Below are positions 45,307 through 53,736 of a DNA stretch of 64,000 nucleotides, in pieces. The stretch covers positions 62,001 to 126,000 of the forward strand of contig NZ_JAGPYN010000006.1 of the NCBI RefSeq assembly GCF_018069805.1, read 5' to 3'. Position numbers and translations under genes: made by a program. The notes beneath the pieces were generated by a model. That model saw only the letters and a list, made by a program, of their open reading frames with translations. It was not told where the DNA came from and ran no database searches. This DNA is from Pseudoalteromonas ostreae. Lineage in GTDB: Bacteria; Pseudomonadota; Gammaproteobacteria; Enterobacterales; Alteromonadaceae. The first letter of the stretch is position 1, and every line of letters begins with the position of its first letter.

Positions 45307-45489
45307 TTAGACATTTTTAAGCATACCCAATGCGGTATGCCTTTTTATAAAATAATCTTTTAAATAATCGATAAATAAGCGCAGCTTCTTAGAATCGGCA
45401 CCGCCGAGTGGAAATACGCCGTAAAGTTCTATATCTTTACTTTTATAGTCATCGAGTACAATTTCCAATAAGTGCCGTGTTTTTAAATA
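45307..45489 (-). pseudogene. 3' remnant of a LysR-type regulator
   Basis: The minus strand reads open from the stop at 45307-45309 back to about 45489. It gives a LysR effector-domain C-terminus: HLLEIVLDDYKSKDIELYGV, then FPLGGADSKKLRLFIDYL. This matches the family pattern of a final lobe with LY-V-P followed by the K-R-FIDFL helix. Directly upstream the frame meets a stop (45490-45492) and homology ends where the DJ-1/PfpI remnant begins on the other strand. The N-terminal HTH and most of the effector domain are missing, so the gene is dead. Confidence 0.8.
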
Positions 45490-45743
45490 CTAAAAATTCA
45501 GATGGCAGCGCATTGGTTGCAGGTAAGAAAGTAACTGGCTTTAGCAATAGTGAAGAAGCCGCAGTGTAACTTACTGACATTATTCCATTGTTGGTAGAAT
45601 ATGAGCTAATCAAAAAAGGCGGTGATTACCAAAAAACGGATGATTGGGGTGTGCTCGCATTAGTCGATGGCTTATTGCTCACCGGTCAAAATCCTGCCAG
45701 CTCTGAGCTTGCAGCGCAAAAACTGCTAACCCAATTAGGCTAA
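45486..45743 (+). pseudogene. 3' remnant of a DJ-1/PfpI-family protein
   Basis: In frame with the TAA at 45741-45743 the plus strand reads NTKNSDGSALVAGKKVTGFS, then SEEAAV, an in-frame TAA, LTDIIPLLVEYELIKKGG, DDWGVLALVDGLLLTGQNPA and SSELAAQKLL. This is the C-terminal third of a class I glutamine amidotransferase-like (DJ-1/PfpI, Hsp31-like) protein. The internal TAA replaces what is usually Glu or Gly. The Cys nucleophile half is missing. The fragment begins exactly where the LysR remnant stops. Confidence 0.82.
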
Positions 45744-45846
45744 TTCTTTAATATTGTAACTAAAGCCTTGCTTAACCCAGCAAGGCTTTTCAATTAAGCA
45801 TCAGGATAGGTATACTCAGTCAAACATATTTAAAATTAAGTAATGT

Positions 45847-46443
45847 ATGGCAAACCAAAAAAGCTCTTTGAGCATTCCTCCTCTAGTCAGTAAACGCTTT
45901 ACGCTTATTGGTATTATTTTATTGTGTGTTTTACTGCAAATTATTAATAGCTTACCGGGCGTTAACTTAAATGGATTAGGTATTTACCCTCGTAGTCTAA
46001 GTGGCTTAACGGGTATTTTTTTCGCGCCTTTTTTACATGGCAGCTGGGCACATTTGCTTAGTAACTTAATCCCATTTGCAGTGCTTGGCTGGCTAGTCTG
46101 CCAATATAGCGTCAAACGGTTTTGGGCTGTATTTATCTTTACTGCTGTGGTTGGAGGATTACTGGTTTGGCTATTTGGTCGCGCTAATATTCACGTTGGC
46201 CTAAGCGGTGTACTTTATGGCTTGTGGGGCTTTTTAATTTGCTACGGCATTATGCATCGGTCATTTAAGGCCATTGCTATTAGTGTCGCGGTGGTATTTT
46301 TATATAGTGGTTTAATTTGGGGCGTTTTGCCACAGCGTCCCCATGTGTCATTTGAAAGCCACTTGTTTGGCGCACTCGCTGGTATTCTTATTGGCTATTA
46401 TTTAGCAAAACAAGATAAGAAAAGCGCAAGTTACAAACTTTAA
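45847..46443 (+). CDS. Rhomboid-family intramembrane serine protease
   Basis: 198 residues with six membrane segments. The catalytic Ser is in HVGLSGVLYGL (about residue 119) and the His in FESHLFGALAG (about 166), with the family motif HGSWAHLLSNLIPF in the L1/TM2 region. It should cut single-span membrane proteins within the bilayer. The short form lacks any cytosolic N-terminal domain. The substrate is unknown. It has its own short leader after the pseudogene pair. Confidence 0.92.
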   Translation: MANQKSSLSIPPLVSKRFTLIGIILLCVLLQIINSLPGVNLNGLGIYPRSLSGLTGIFFAPFLHGSWAHLLSNLIPFAVLGWLVCQYSVKRFWAVFIFTAVVGGLLVWLFGRANIHVGLSGVLYGLWGFLICYGIMHRSFKAIAISVAVVFLYSGLIWGVLPQRPHVSFESHLFGALAGILIGYYLAKQDKKSASYKL

Positions 46444-46468
46444 AGTGAGCAAGGTTAAAGATAAAATA

Positions 46469-46573
46469 TTAACCGTCATTATCTCGGATTAAATCAATTT
46501 GCGCTTTCTCAACTTCGGTTAGCGCTTTATACCCACGAGGATAAGGCCATTCATAACCCCATCTAAATGATCT
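46469..46573 (-). pseudogene. Possible short gene remnant
   Basis: The minus strand is open for 34 codons ending at 46469, reading RSFRWGYEWPYPRGYKALTE then VEKAQIDLIRDNDG. The composition is protein-like, but an in-frame stop lies directly upstream and no start is present. It may be the tail of a lost gene. No family is recognised. The rest of the 46444-46678 gap shows nothing. Confidence 0.35.
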
Positions 46574-46678
46574 TCATATTACCAATGAAAGTTATCTTTG
46601 CTTCCCTTGCTCTAAATGATCAACTAGGATGGGTTGTTCGTAACCTTAATTAAAGTAACTAACGTTTAAGGAGTTTTA

Positions 46679-47521
46679 ATGAGTAACAGCGAAAACTATA
46701 CCCCGCCTAAAGTATGGCAGTGGGACGCGGAAAGTGGCGGTGACTGGGCAAAAATAAATCGCCCAATTGCAGGCGCTACGCACCAGCAAGATTTACCCAT
46801 TGGTGAGCACCCTCTGCAGCTTTACTCACTGGCAACCCCTAATGGCCAAAAAGTCACCATCATGCTTGAAGAACTATTAGAGCTTGGCATCACTGAAGCC
46901 GAATATGATGCGTTTTTAATTAAAATCGGCGATGGCGATCAATTTGGCTCAGGCTTTGTGGGTGTTAACCCTAATTCAAAAATTCCAGCGTTGATGGATC
47001 ACAGTACGACCCCTGTAACGCGGGTGTTTGAGTCAGGTGCTATTTTACAATACTTAGCAGAGAAGTTTGATGCGCTAGTGCCAAGCGACCACACCAGTAA
47101 AACCGAATGCCGTAATTGGTTATTTTGGCAAATGGGATCAGCACCTTATTTAGGCGGTGGTTTTGGTCATTTCTATGCCTATGCACCACACAAAATGCAA
47201 TACCCTATTGACCGATTTACCATGGAAGTTAAACGTCAATTAGATGTATTGAATCGTCATTTAAGCGACCACGATTATATGGCTGGCAGTGAGTATTCAA
47301 TAGCAGATATCGCTATTTGGCCATGGTACGGCAATTTAGTCCTTAGCAACTCATATGATGCTGCTGAGTTTTTAGATGTTGAATCTTATACCCATGTGAT
47401 CCGCTGGGCTAAACAAGTCGAACGCCGCCCCGCTGTAAAACGCGGTAAAAAGGTTAATTGTGTCTGGGGGGCTGAAGACGAGCAACTCGCCGAACGTCAT
47501 AGCAAAAAAGATTTAGATTAA
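46679..47521 (+). CDS. yghU: Glutathione-dependent disulfide-bond oxidoreductase, YghU-type
   Basis: 280 residues, like E. coli YghU (288), with AAGGAG before the ATG. The N-terminal extension NYTPPKVWQWDAESGG and INRPIAGAT are diagnostic, followed by a thioredoxin-like domain (PLQLYSLATPNGQKVTIMLEEL; FVGVNPNSKIPAL; FESGAILQYLAEKF) and the all-helical GST domain (MAGSEYSIADIAIWPW). YghU binds two glutathiones and reduces disulphides. It is not a typical maleylacetoacetate isomerase, so it does not fill the missing step between hppD and fah. Confidence 0.93.
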   Translation: MSNSENYTPPKVWQWDAESGGDWAKINRPIAGATHQQDLPIGEHPLQLYSLATPNGQKVTIMLEELLELGITEAEYDAFLIKIGDGDQFGSGFVGVNPNSKIPALMDHSTTPVTRVFESGAILQYLAEKFDALVPSDHTSKTECRNWLFWQMGSAPYLGGGFGHFYAYAPHKMQYPIDRFTMEVKRQLDVLNRHLSDHDYMAGSEYSIADIAIWPWYGNLVLSNSYDAAEFLDVESYTHVIRWAKQVERRPAVKRGKKVNCVWGAEDEQLAERHSKKDLD

Positions 47522-47535
47522 CTCACATACATACT

Positions 47536-47560
47536 GCTCGTTGCTATTTTCACAACGAGC
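47536..47560 (+). terminator. Hairpin after yghU, weak terminator
   Basis: GCTCGTTG / CAACGAGC, an 8-bp stem with a 9-base loop, 15 bases after the stop. No good U tract follows. Confidence 0.4.
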
Positions 47561-47634
47561 TTCAACCAAGGTTTTAAAAACAATTACTTGATAAAAACCT
47601 TAATTAGGTACTTGAATATCACAAACACTTAATT

Positions 47635-47653
47635 GATAATGATTTTCATCTTC
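47635..47653. promoter_or_regulatory. Fur box before the siderophore receptor
   Basis: GATAATGATTTTCATCTTC matches the 19-bp Fur consensus GATAATGATAATCATTATC at 15 positions and ends 26 bp before the receptor start codon. Iron-loaded Fur bound here should repress the gene, as is usual for siderophore receptors. Confidence 0.75.
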
Positions 47654-47679
47654 ATTATTAAAGCAATTAAGGACGTATT

Positions 47680-49968
47680 GTGCACTCCCATAAAAAATAT
47701 CATCCCTGCAGTCAATTTAAACTCTCAACTTGTTTGGCTATGATTCTAGCCACATTTCATAGTGTTGCAGATCAAAATATGGATAATCAACATAATCTAA
47801 ACAAATCTAATGAATCTTTCCAAGAATTTGATAAGCAGCGCGTTCAAGAACTTGAACACATCTACGTTACTGGCACTAGTATTAACGATTACTCAGGATC
47901 AACCAATAAAGCCGCCTTAAAAATGATTCTTTCACAGCGAGAAACGCCACAAGCTATTACAGTTATAACGAATCAGATGATGCAAGATTGGCAAACCATC
48001 AATATAGACAAGATTTTAGAACATGCGACAGGTTTTTATGCACGACGCTCAGCTAGCTTAGATAGGCCTCGCTTTTCTGTGCGTGGTGGTAACGTTAACT
48101 TGATCCAAATTGACGGTGTTCAGCAGTTTCCAGGTGGCCGCAGACCCAACGTAAATGGCGACTCTGCTGCATACGAACGAGTGGAAATTGTCCGAGGTGC
48201 AAATGGTTTACTTACAGGAGCTGGTGATCCCACAGCCACCGTTAACTTAGTCCGTAAACGAGCCACAAACACTGATTTTCAAGCAAATTTTGGCCTATCA
48301 GCAGGACGCTGGGACAATTACCGTGGTGACATTGATCTTTCTGGTGCATTAGTAGATGACGGTACGATTCGCGCTCGGTTTGTAGCAGCACATTATGACA
48401 AAAAATCGTATATTGAACGTTATGGACAGCAGAAAAGCTCAATTTACACCACTGTTGAAGCCGATTTAACCGATTACACCCTACTTCGTTTAGGTGTCGA
48501 GTATGCAGATACAGCATCTGAAGGGGCAATAAATTCACATTCTCAGCCTTATTTTTTCTCTGATGGGAGTCGCTATAATGGAAAGCGTGGTGATACAGGA
48601 ATGACTGCTAAATGGAGTGGCTGGCCGTTAGAAGAATATACTTATTTTATTGGCCTTGATCACGCTTTTGACAATGACTGGCAATTGAATGTAATTGCAA
48701 CGTATAACACCATTGAAATGCAAGGTGGCGAACTATTTTTCGTGTACCCACAAAGTCCCATAAACCCTGACGGGACAAGTGATTTGGGTTTTGATTATAG
48801 CGCAGTTATTAGCAGCTCGAAAGATCAACAATCAACATTTGATATTTCATTACAGGGTCCCATAACATTATTCAACCGCACCCATGAAGTAATTATTAGC
48901 TATAACAAATTTAATCGTGAACGAACTTCGTATGGTAAAGATGCCGACCAAACAACAATTTCATTACAAAACCTCAACTTCCATGAATGGACTGGTGACG
49001 TCCCTCGCTACCCATTCAAAGATCTTGCTAAGCAGAATGTTAGTATCACTAAATCAAATGGTGGTTTTGCCGCAGTTCGTATTAATCCGCATGATTTAGT
49101 AAAAGTCATCATGGGAGCTCGAATAAGCAGCTGGGATTATCATAGCGATAGTTACGATACAATAACAGGTGAGTTTAAAAAAATGCAGTACCAAGAAACT
49201 GTTACAGATGAAATAACACCTTATGCTGGATTGGTTGTTGATATAAATGAGCGCTACAGCTTATATGCGAGCTACACTGAGGCATTTAGACCACAAGCCT
49301 ACTTTGATGAAAATGATAAAATGCTTGCTCCAAGCACTGGCGCAAGCTACGAAATAGGCGTAAAAGGTGAACTGCTCAAAGACACCCTTAATTTTACTAC
49401 TGCCATTTATAAAAATGTAGAAAATGGTCTTGCTGAGCCTGACCCCAATTTTTCTGAAAAATATTTAACACCTAATGGTAACCGCCCATATGTCCAAAGA
49501 GGCGAAGGCGACACGACAAAAGGCTTTGAAATAGAATTTACAGGTTCGATAAACCCAAACTGGAATCTAAGTGCGGGTTATTCTCAGCATAAAACCCAAT
49601 CTAAAGAAGGTGATCAACTTGATACCGATGAACCAAACAAATTATTAAATATTTATACGACATATGACTTTAATCATTATTTAGCAGGCTTTACCGCTGG
49701 AGTTGGTGTTAATTGGCAAAATAGCTTCTATGCTACACCACAAAGACCATTATCAAATAGACAAAGTGAAGCACATAGAATTGAGCAATCATCTATCACG
49801 CTTATCAATCTTATGGCTCGCTATGAAATAAATAATAAAACCAGTATTTCATTAAATATTAATAACTTACTAGATAAACATTATTACAACAGCATTTCGT
49901 CTTGGAATGGTTATGTTTTACATGGAGAGCCTGTGAGTTGGCAATTAGGGATACGTTACAGTTTGTAA
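47680..49968 (+). CDS. TonB-dependent siderophore receptor (FhuE/FpvA/PupB type)
   Basis: 762 residues starting at GTG 47680, with AAGGA six bases upstream. A signal peptide (STCLAMILATFHSVA) is followed by a TonB-box-like EHIYVTGTS. The plug domain has ETPQAITVITNQMM, IDKILEHATGFYARR, RFSVRGGNVNLIQIDG, YERVEIVRGANGLL and TGAGDPTATVNLVRKRAT. These are the hallmarks of the hydroxamate/pyoverdine-like siderophore receptors. The barrel ends with WQLGIRYSL. With the Fur box upstream it should import a ferric siderophore, perhaps one made by other species, since no siderophore synthesis genes lie nearby. Confidence 0.95.
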   Translation: MHSHKKYHPCSQFKLSTCLAMILATFHSVADQNMDNQHNLNKSNESFQEFDKQRVQELEHIYVTGTSINDYSGSTNKAALKMILSQRETPQAITVITNQMMQDWQTINIDKILEHATGFYARRSASLDRPRFSVRGGNVNLIQIDGVQQFPGGRRPNVNGDSAAYERVEIVRGANGLLTGAGDPTATVNLVRKRATNTDFQANFGLSAGRWDNYRGDIDLSGALVDDGTIRARFVAAHYDKKSYIERYGQQKSSIYTTVEADLTDYTLLRLGVEYADTASEGAINSHSQPYFFSDGSRYNGKRGDTGMTAKWSGWPLEEYTYFIGLDHAFDNDWQLNVIATYNTIEMQGGELFFVYPQSPINPDGTSDLGFDYSAVISSSKDQQSTFDISLQGPITLFNRTHEVIISYNKFNRERTSYGKDADQTTISLQNLNFHEWTGDVPRYPFKDLAKQNVSITKSNGGFAAVRINPHDLVKVIMGARISSWDYHSDSYDTITGEFKKMQYQETVTDEITPYAGLVVDINERYSLYASYTEAFRPQAYFDENDKMLAPSTGASYEIGVKGELLKDTLNFTTAIYKNVENGLAEPDPNFSEKYLTPNGNRPYVQRGEGDTTKGFEIEFTGSINPNWNLSAGYSQHKTQSKEGDQLDTDEPNKLLNIYTTYDFNHYLAGFTAGVGVNWQNSFYATPQRPLSNRQSEAHRIEQSSITLINLMARYEINNKTSISLNINNLLDKHYYNSISSWNGYVLHGEPVSWQLGIRYSL

Positions 49969-50065
49969 TTAAACATCTAATAACTTCAATTTAAAAGCGC
50001 GCTTAATACTTAAAGTGCTTTAACTTATTATTTTTCAAGTGGTTGGATAGGTCACACTAGCTTGC

Positions 50066-50130
50066 ATCGAGTAGGATGAGGTTTTTTCCTCATCCCTCTT
50101 ACAGAACCGTACGTACAGATCATATATAAC
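50066..50130 (-). mobile_element. Group II intron 3'-end remnant (domain V/VI)
   Basis: On the minus strand the stretch reads ACGTACGGTTCTGTAAGAGG, then a perfect 8-bp hairpin GGATGAGG-AAAAAA-CCTCATCC, then TACTCGAT. This matches the usual 3' end of bacterial group II introns: domain V 3' strand GTACGGTTCT, a domain VI stem, and an end like CTACTCGAC. The 5' strand of domain V is degenerate (GGCGTTATATATG) and no reverse-transcriptase ORF is present, so it is a truncated scar. It lies just after the siderophore receptor. Confidence 0.55.
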
Positions 50131-50170
50131 GCCTGTTTAGCTAACATTGAGCTAAACCATCAACGATGCA

Positions 50171-50353
50171 ATGCCTGCTCAGTCTCTGGCACTATTGTTA
50201 CTCATAACGATAGTGTATTTATTGCCACTTTTACATCAAATAACAAAATGGTTTCGGCTAACTCTCCATTCAAAGTTGTTGGCAGTCGACAAGCTCGGTT
50301 ATAATCTGCGCTTCTGGCTATATCTTTGGCCTCTAATTGGATTAAAACGATGA
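50171..50353 (+). CDS. Possible small membrane protein
   Basis: 60 residues; one hydrophobic segment (SLALLLLITIVYLLPLL) and a basic tail ending YLWPLIGLKR. Its TGA overlaps the ATG of the next gene (ATGA), which hints at coupled translation. No ribosome site is evident and no family is recognised, so it may be spurious. Confidence 0.35.
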   Translation: MPAQSLALLLLITIVYLLPLLHQITKWFRLTLHSKLLAVDKLGYNLRFWLYLWPLIGLKR

Positions 50354-50658
50354 AAAAACTCTCTGCGGTGCAAATAAAACAACAAGCACTGGTGCTGAAT
50401 GTTGCTGATGCAATAGAAGAGCAAGGCCGTAATGAACTCACTGGCATGCTGCAATGCTGGTTTGACGTGGAATATCACTTATTTCCAGGCTCTTTACTAA
50501 TGTGTTTTCAGTTTGAGAATCAGCAGGCGTTAACAGCGGCAGAGCCTGACTTATTAAAGTGGCAAAAACGTTTAAGTGGTGCAATGCTTAAAAAAGGCGT
50601 TATTTTAAAAGACATGCGCAAACATTTAGTGTTTACCCTCAAAGGGCCTGATGATTAA
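50350..50658 (+). CDS. Small protein, unknown function
   Basis: 102 residues from ATG 50350. The N-terminus is a basic helix (MKKLSAVQIKQQALVLNVAD) followed by a beta-alpha region with MLQCWFDVEYHLFPGSLLMC and a C-terminal KGVILKDMRKHLVFTLKG. It reads as a soluble cytosolic protein. The ATGA overlap with the preceding small frame supports a two-gene unit. An alternative reading from 50326 would give 110 residues. Confidence 0.6.
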   Translation: MKKLSAVQIKQQALVLNVADAIEEQGRNELTGMLQCWFDVEYHLFPGSLLMCFQFENQQALTAAEPDLLKWQKRLSGAMLKKGVILKDMRKHLVFTLKGPDD

Positions 50659-50910
50659 GTCAGGTTTTTGCCACCTTCCGTGTATTTTTAACGTATTACA
50701 GTTAGAATCGATTCAGTTAGCGCAGAATTATTACAAGACTAAAGTTTGACCTAAATTGAAATAAAACTTTTACCTTAGCCGTCCGCTTTCAAGCTTTATA
50801 AATTATGGCCATCTAACCTCAGAGTTTATAAATCGGCTCACTATCTGGCCCTTGATTTTTAACTCTACATTGGGTACATTCATCAATACATAATGTTAAA
50901 AGGATAAAAC

Positions 50911-51690
50911 ATGAATAGTTCACAAGTTAAGGATAATAAAAAATTAGTCGAAGCCATACGCAAAAATCATCATGTACTTTATCTATTAAAGGCCGATGAA
51001 CTTGTAGAGATGCATGATAAAATCACTAAAAATAGTGCTATATCCAACAGCCGAGTTGTCGCGGGTAATGCTTCAGCAGCTTTAGATACTAGAATTCTCA
51101 TTCAAATGGTTCGTGACCTTGGAGTTAATGGTCAAGTTTATGAGAAGTATATTCGAGGCGAAAAATACATTATTTTCAAAGGAAAACTTGAATTTAGAAC
51201 AATATTTACTAAAACAGCACAAAATGCCCGTGTCGTTGACATGGCAATAGGTAAAACCTCAGCTATAGTAAAACATGTTCGTTCAGGCGCAAGACTTACT
51301 ATCTTTTTTACAGTTCCTCTTGTGATACTTGAACATGTTCTAGAGGATGAAATATTACTTAGTAACTTACTTGCAGATATAGCCGTATCCTTAATAAAAA
51401 TAGGTATATCCAGTATAGCTGCGGCTGTGGCAGCCGTTGCAATAGGAACAACAACTACGATAGCTGCGCTGCCATTGGCTGTAGCTATATTTATTGGTCT
51501 TGCGGTAGCTTACTCTTTAGATAAATTAGATGAACATTTTAGTATTACTGAAAAGCTTGGTCTAATTTTAAGAGAAATAGAAGATGCAACTATTGGTGAA
51601 ATAAGTAGAAAAGGCTGGGAGCTAGAAAAAATTCTACGTTGGCAAATTGCAAACGATATTCGACCAGGAAAAGGGATCTTCTACCCTTAA
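50911..51690 (+). CDS. Unknown protein with long hydrophobic hairpin, possible membrane-active effector
   Basis: 259 residues with AAAGGAT before the ATG and no signal peptide. The first 125 residues are soluble and charged. A segment at about 128-142 (ARLTIFFTVPLVILEHVL) is followed by a long Ala/Gly/Ile-rich stretch (about 160-203, including AAAVAAVAIGTTTTIAALPL) that could form a helical hairpin, then an amphipathic tail (EHFSITEKLGLILREIEDAT). A soluble N-terminus with a buried hydrophobic hairpin is the layout of pore-forming colicin-like domains and of some type VI effectors. No VgrG, PAAR or Rhs gene is nearby. The two following genes encode an exported and a four-span membrane protein, possible immunity partners. 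The codon choice is visibly more AT-rich than upstream genes. Confidence 0.6.
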   Translation: MNSSQVKDNKKLVEAIRKNHHVLYLLKADELVEMHDKITKNSAISNSRVVAGNASAALDTRILIQMVRDLGVNGQVYEKYIRGEKYIIFKGKLEFRTIFTKTAQNARVVDMAIGKTSAIVKHVRSGARLTIFFTVPLVILEHVLEDEILLSNLLADIAVSLIKIGISSIAAAVAAVAIGTTTTIAALPLAVAIFIGLAVAYSLDKLDEHFSITEKLGLILREIEDATIGEISRKGWELEKILRWQIANDIRPGKGIFYP

Positions 51691-51707
51691 CATTATTGGC
51701 TTTAATC

Positions 51708-52133
51708 ATGCTTTTAAAAAAAATTAATACTTTTATAGTGCTGTCATTATTACTATTTAGTAGTCATTCGTTTTCGAAATCTTTTCCTTTAAATAAAATT
51801 GGTTGTACACTGATTAATGAAGGGTACTTAAACAATGATTCTAATATCCTAAAAAGTAATTTAGTTGAGCTATCTACTAACATTAATAAAGATGCTCTAC
51901 TTTATAAAAACAATCAAATTGCTGTAATGGCAAAAGCAGCAACAGTTGTTCAAACAGCCCCACAAAAGCCATGGATTAGCTCTTTCGAGTTAATCGTTTC
52001 ACAAAAGAACAAAGACACAGTTCGCGTTAGAAGCTCTCCAAGAATTAACGACAGTGAAAAGATGAATATTTATTTTGTTATTTCTTCTGAGGAAAGTAGC
52101 GAATTGCTTATTTCATGCAGCGCACGCGAGTAA
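51708..52133 (+). CDS. Exported protein of unknown function
   Basis: 141 residues from ATG 51708; a reading from 51639 would put charged residues before the signal peptide. The signal sequence INTFIVLSLLLFSSHSFSKS is clear. The mature part (about 115 residues) has two Cys (IGCTLINEG and LLISCSARE) that could form a disulphide, and a beta-rich C-terminal half. It starts 18 bases after the hairpin protein and overlaps the next gene by 19 bases, so the three are co-transcribed. A periplasmic immunity or accessory role is possible but unproved. Confidence 0.55.
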   Translation: MLLKKINTFIVLSLLLFSSHSFSKSFPLNKIGCTLINEGYLNNDSNILKSNLVELSTNINKDALLYKNNQIAVMAKAATVVQTAPQKPWISSFELIVSQKNKDTVRVRSSPRINDSEKMNIYFVISSEESSELLISCSARE

Positions 52134-52555
52134 TTAAAGTTTTGCGTTCAGAACTAATTTATATAACACTAATTGCTGCCGTATGTGTTCTTCTTTCGAT
52201 TCTTAGTCCCATAGTAATTAATGTACTATATAGTTTAATAATTACCATATTCTCTTTTGGATGTTTTTATATTTTGCATATTATAAAAAAAAATCCGCAA
52301 CAATCTGAACCAAAAGCTTTAAATTCAGTATTATCAAAATTATTAGTAGCCTCTTTATTACTCTCTACTTCTTTATTTATGACGTGGTTATCCTATGAAT
52401 TTATTTTAGATCCATTTTCAATTGCTTGCAAGTACAATACAGGATGCGAAACAGGTCCATTCAGTTGGTCCGTTTCTTTATTGTTATTCGGTGCGTCTTC
52501 ATTAATGTTTTACATTAGTTTTATACTAGTTAAATCTGCAATGAAGAAAAGTTAG
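52115..52555 (+). CDS. Four-span inner-membrane protein, unknown
   Basis: 146 residues from ATG 52115, overlapping the preceding gene. Hydrophobic segments lie at about 15-35, 38-56, 77-97 and 118-140. The loop between the last two contains two Cys (IACKYNTGCETG) and should face the periplasm. Small polytopic membrane proteins of this kind often protect against pore-forming toxins, which fits the first gene of the set. No family is recognised. Confidence 0.55.
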   Translation: MQRTRVIKVLRSELIYITLIAAVCVLLSILSPIVINVLYSLIITIFSFGCFYILHIIKKNPQQSEPKALNSVLSKLLVASLLLSTSLFMTWLSYEFILDPFSIACKYNTGCETGPFSWSVSLLLFGASSLMFYISFILVKSAMKKS

Positions 52556-52665
52556 TCACACTCAGAATACTACCTCGATAATCAGTCGCAACTTGCCTAT
52601 AGGGGACTGAGCTTATTATGCTAACTTTATTTATCTTTTAAACTAAAGCCTAACCTACATAAACG

Positions 52666-53195
52666 CTATTTATGGCTCAACCGGTGAGCGCCCTCTAGGT
52701 CAAGCTTATTCACATGCTTAATCAATTCAGGGAAAAACGCTAAAAACATAGCATCTAATTCAGTGTAATGTCGGGCTATATCAGCAGCAGCGCCAGAAAA
52801 CGTATTAGTAAAGCGAATCCGCGCAGCAATATTATCAAGTGCAACCCCGACCCCTTCGACGGTTTCGTATTCTTTAAACCAATCATTCTGCGTCATATGT
52901 TTTACAACACTTTGCATTCTTGGCGGCATAACGGGTGTACGCTTACCCAAAAGCCTATAACTGATTTGCTTAAAGAAAAATACTGTTTAGCTTCTTTCAC
53001 TAAAGGGTTGCATCTGTAAACTTGTCGACTAAATAGTGGTTATCTAGTGCATTTTTTACCGTAATTGGCAATTGCTTTACATGCCTATTGCCGCCAAGCC
53101 CACCAAGCAAGCTGCCAAAGTGCGAGTCTACTGTAGGCTGTGCTAAATAAAGATGAGCTAAGTAGTTCAAAGTAATATTATTTTTATATTTCATA
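52666..53195 (-). pseudogene. acpH: Broken acyl-carrier-protein phosphodiesterase gene (acpH)
   Basis: The minus strand start (ATG at 53195) reads NYLAHLYLAQPTVDSHFGSL and NALDNHYLVDKFTDA, the AcpH N-terminus. The frame then shifts near 53002: the next frame continues LVKEAKQYFSLSK. A second open part from about 52950 gives QNDWFKEYETVEGVGVALDN, IAARIRFTNTFSG and DAMFLAFFPELI, the AcpH C-terminus. About 20 residues of the middle, including the conserved WDHFLSRHW-like segment of E. coli AcpH, are missing. The enzyme normally removes phosphopantetheine from acyl carrier protein. With a frameshift and an internal deletion it cannot be functional. Confidence 0.82.
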
Positions 53196-53736
53196 ACATT
53201 AAGACCTTCTTCACTCATTTCTCCTAACAGGCGAGTTAAATCATTAAAGTGAACAAGCCCACCTTTTATACCAATCGACTTAAATATTTAACCATTCTAG
53301 CGAGCTAAATAAAGCGCTAACTGCGTTATAATTTTTTCAAGTAGGACAACTACATGTCAAAATTTACGCCTTGTTATCACTCCATTTATCTGTCGCTACA
53401 AATGGTCAGTAACTTAACACGATTGGTATTAGATGATAAATACACGAGCCTTTCCACTTACCGCCCATTAACTCTCCTAAAAATGCAAGCTGGTTACTAC
53501 AAGTATACTCATTGCTATTACCTAACAGGTAACTAATATATACCCCATATTAACAAGCATTTTAAGGAAAATACAATCAACACAGATCGCACAAGTAAAT
53601 GCCAGCCGGATGCTACTGCGTATTGACCTTACAGGTGTAAAAACATAAAGATATTTTCATACATTATTTCAAATACTCATGCCTTTGCATGTGATTTTTA
53701 TTACAATGCCTGCAAACCTGAATAGTGGAACTGCAC
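53196..53736. other. Intergenic region with no supported gene
   Basis: About 540 bp between the broken acpH and the transferase gene. A 60-codon frame at 53354-53536 on the plus strand follows AGGACAACTAC, but it has an unusual composition (many Tyr, Leu, Thr) and no recognisable motif, so I do not call it. The stretch before 53737 should hold the promoter of the transferase; no clear -35/-10 pair was found. Confidence 0.5.

Noticed and set aside
46679-47521. YghU-like gene considered as the missing maleylacetoacetate isomerase
   Set aside because: The N-terminal extension and length match YghU, not MaiA.
53354-53536. 60-codon plus-strand frame
   Set aside because: Odd composition and no motif; a partial ribosome site alone is not enough.
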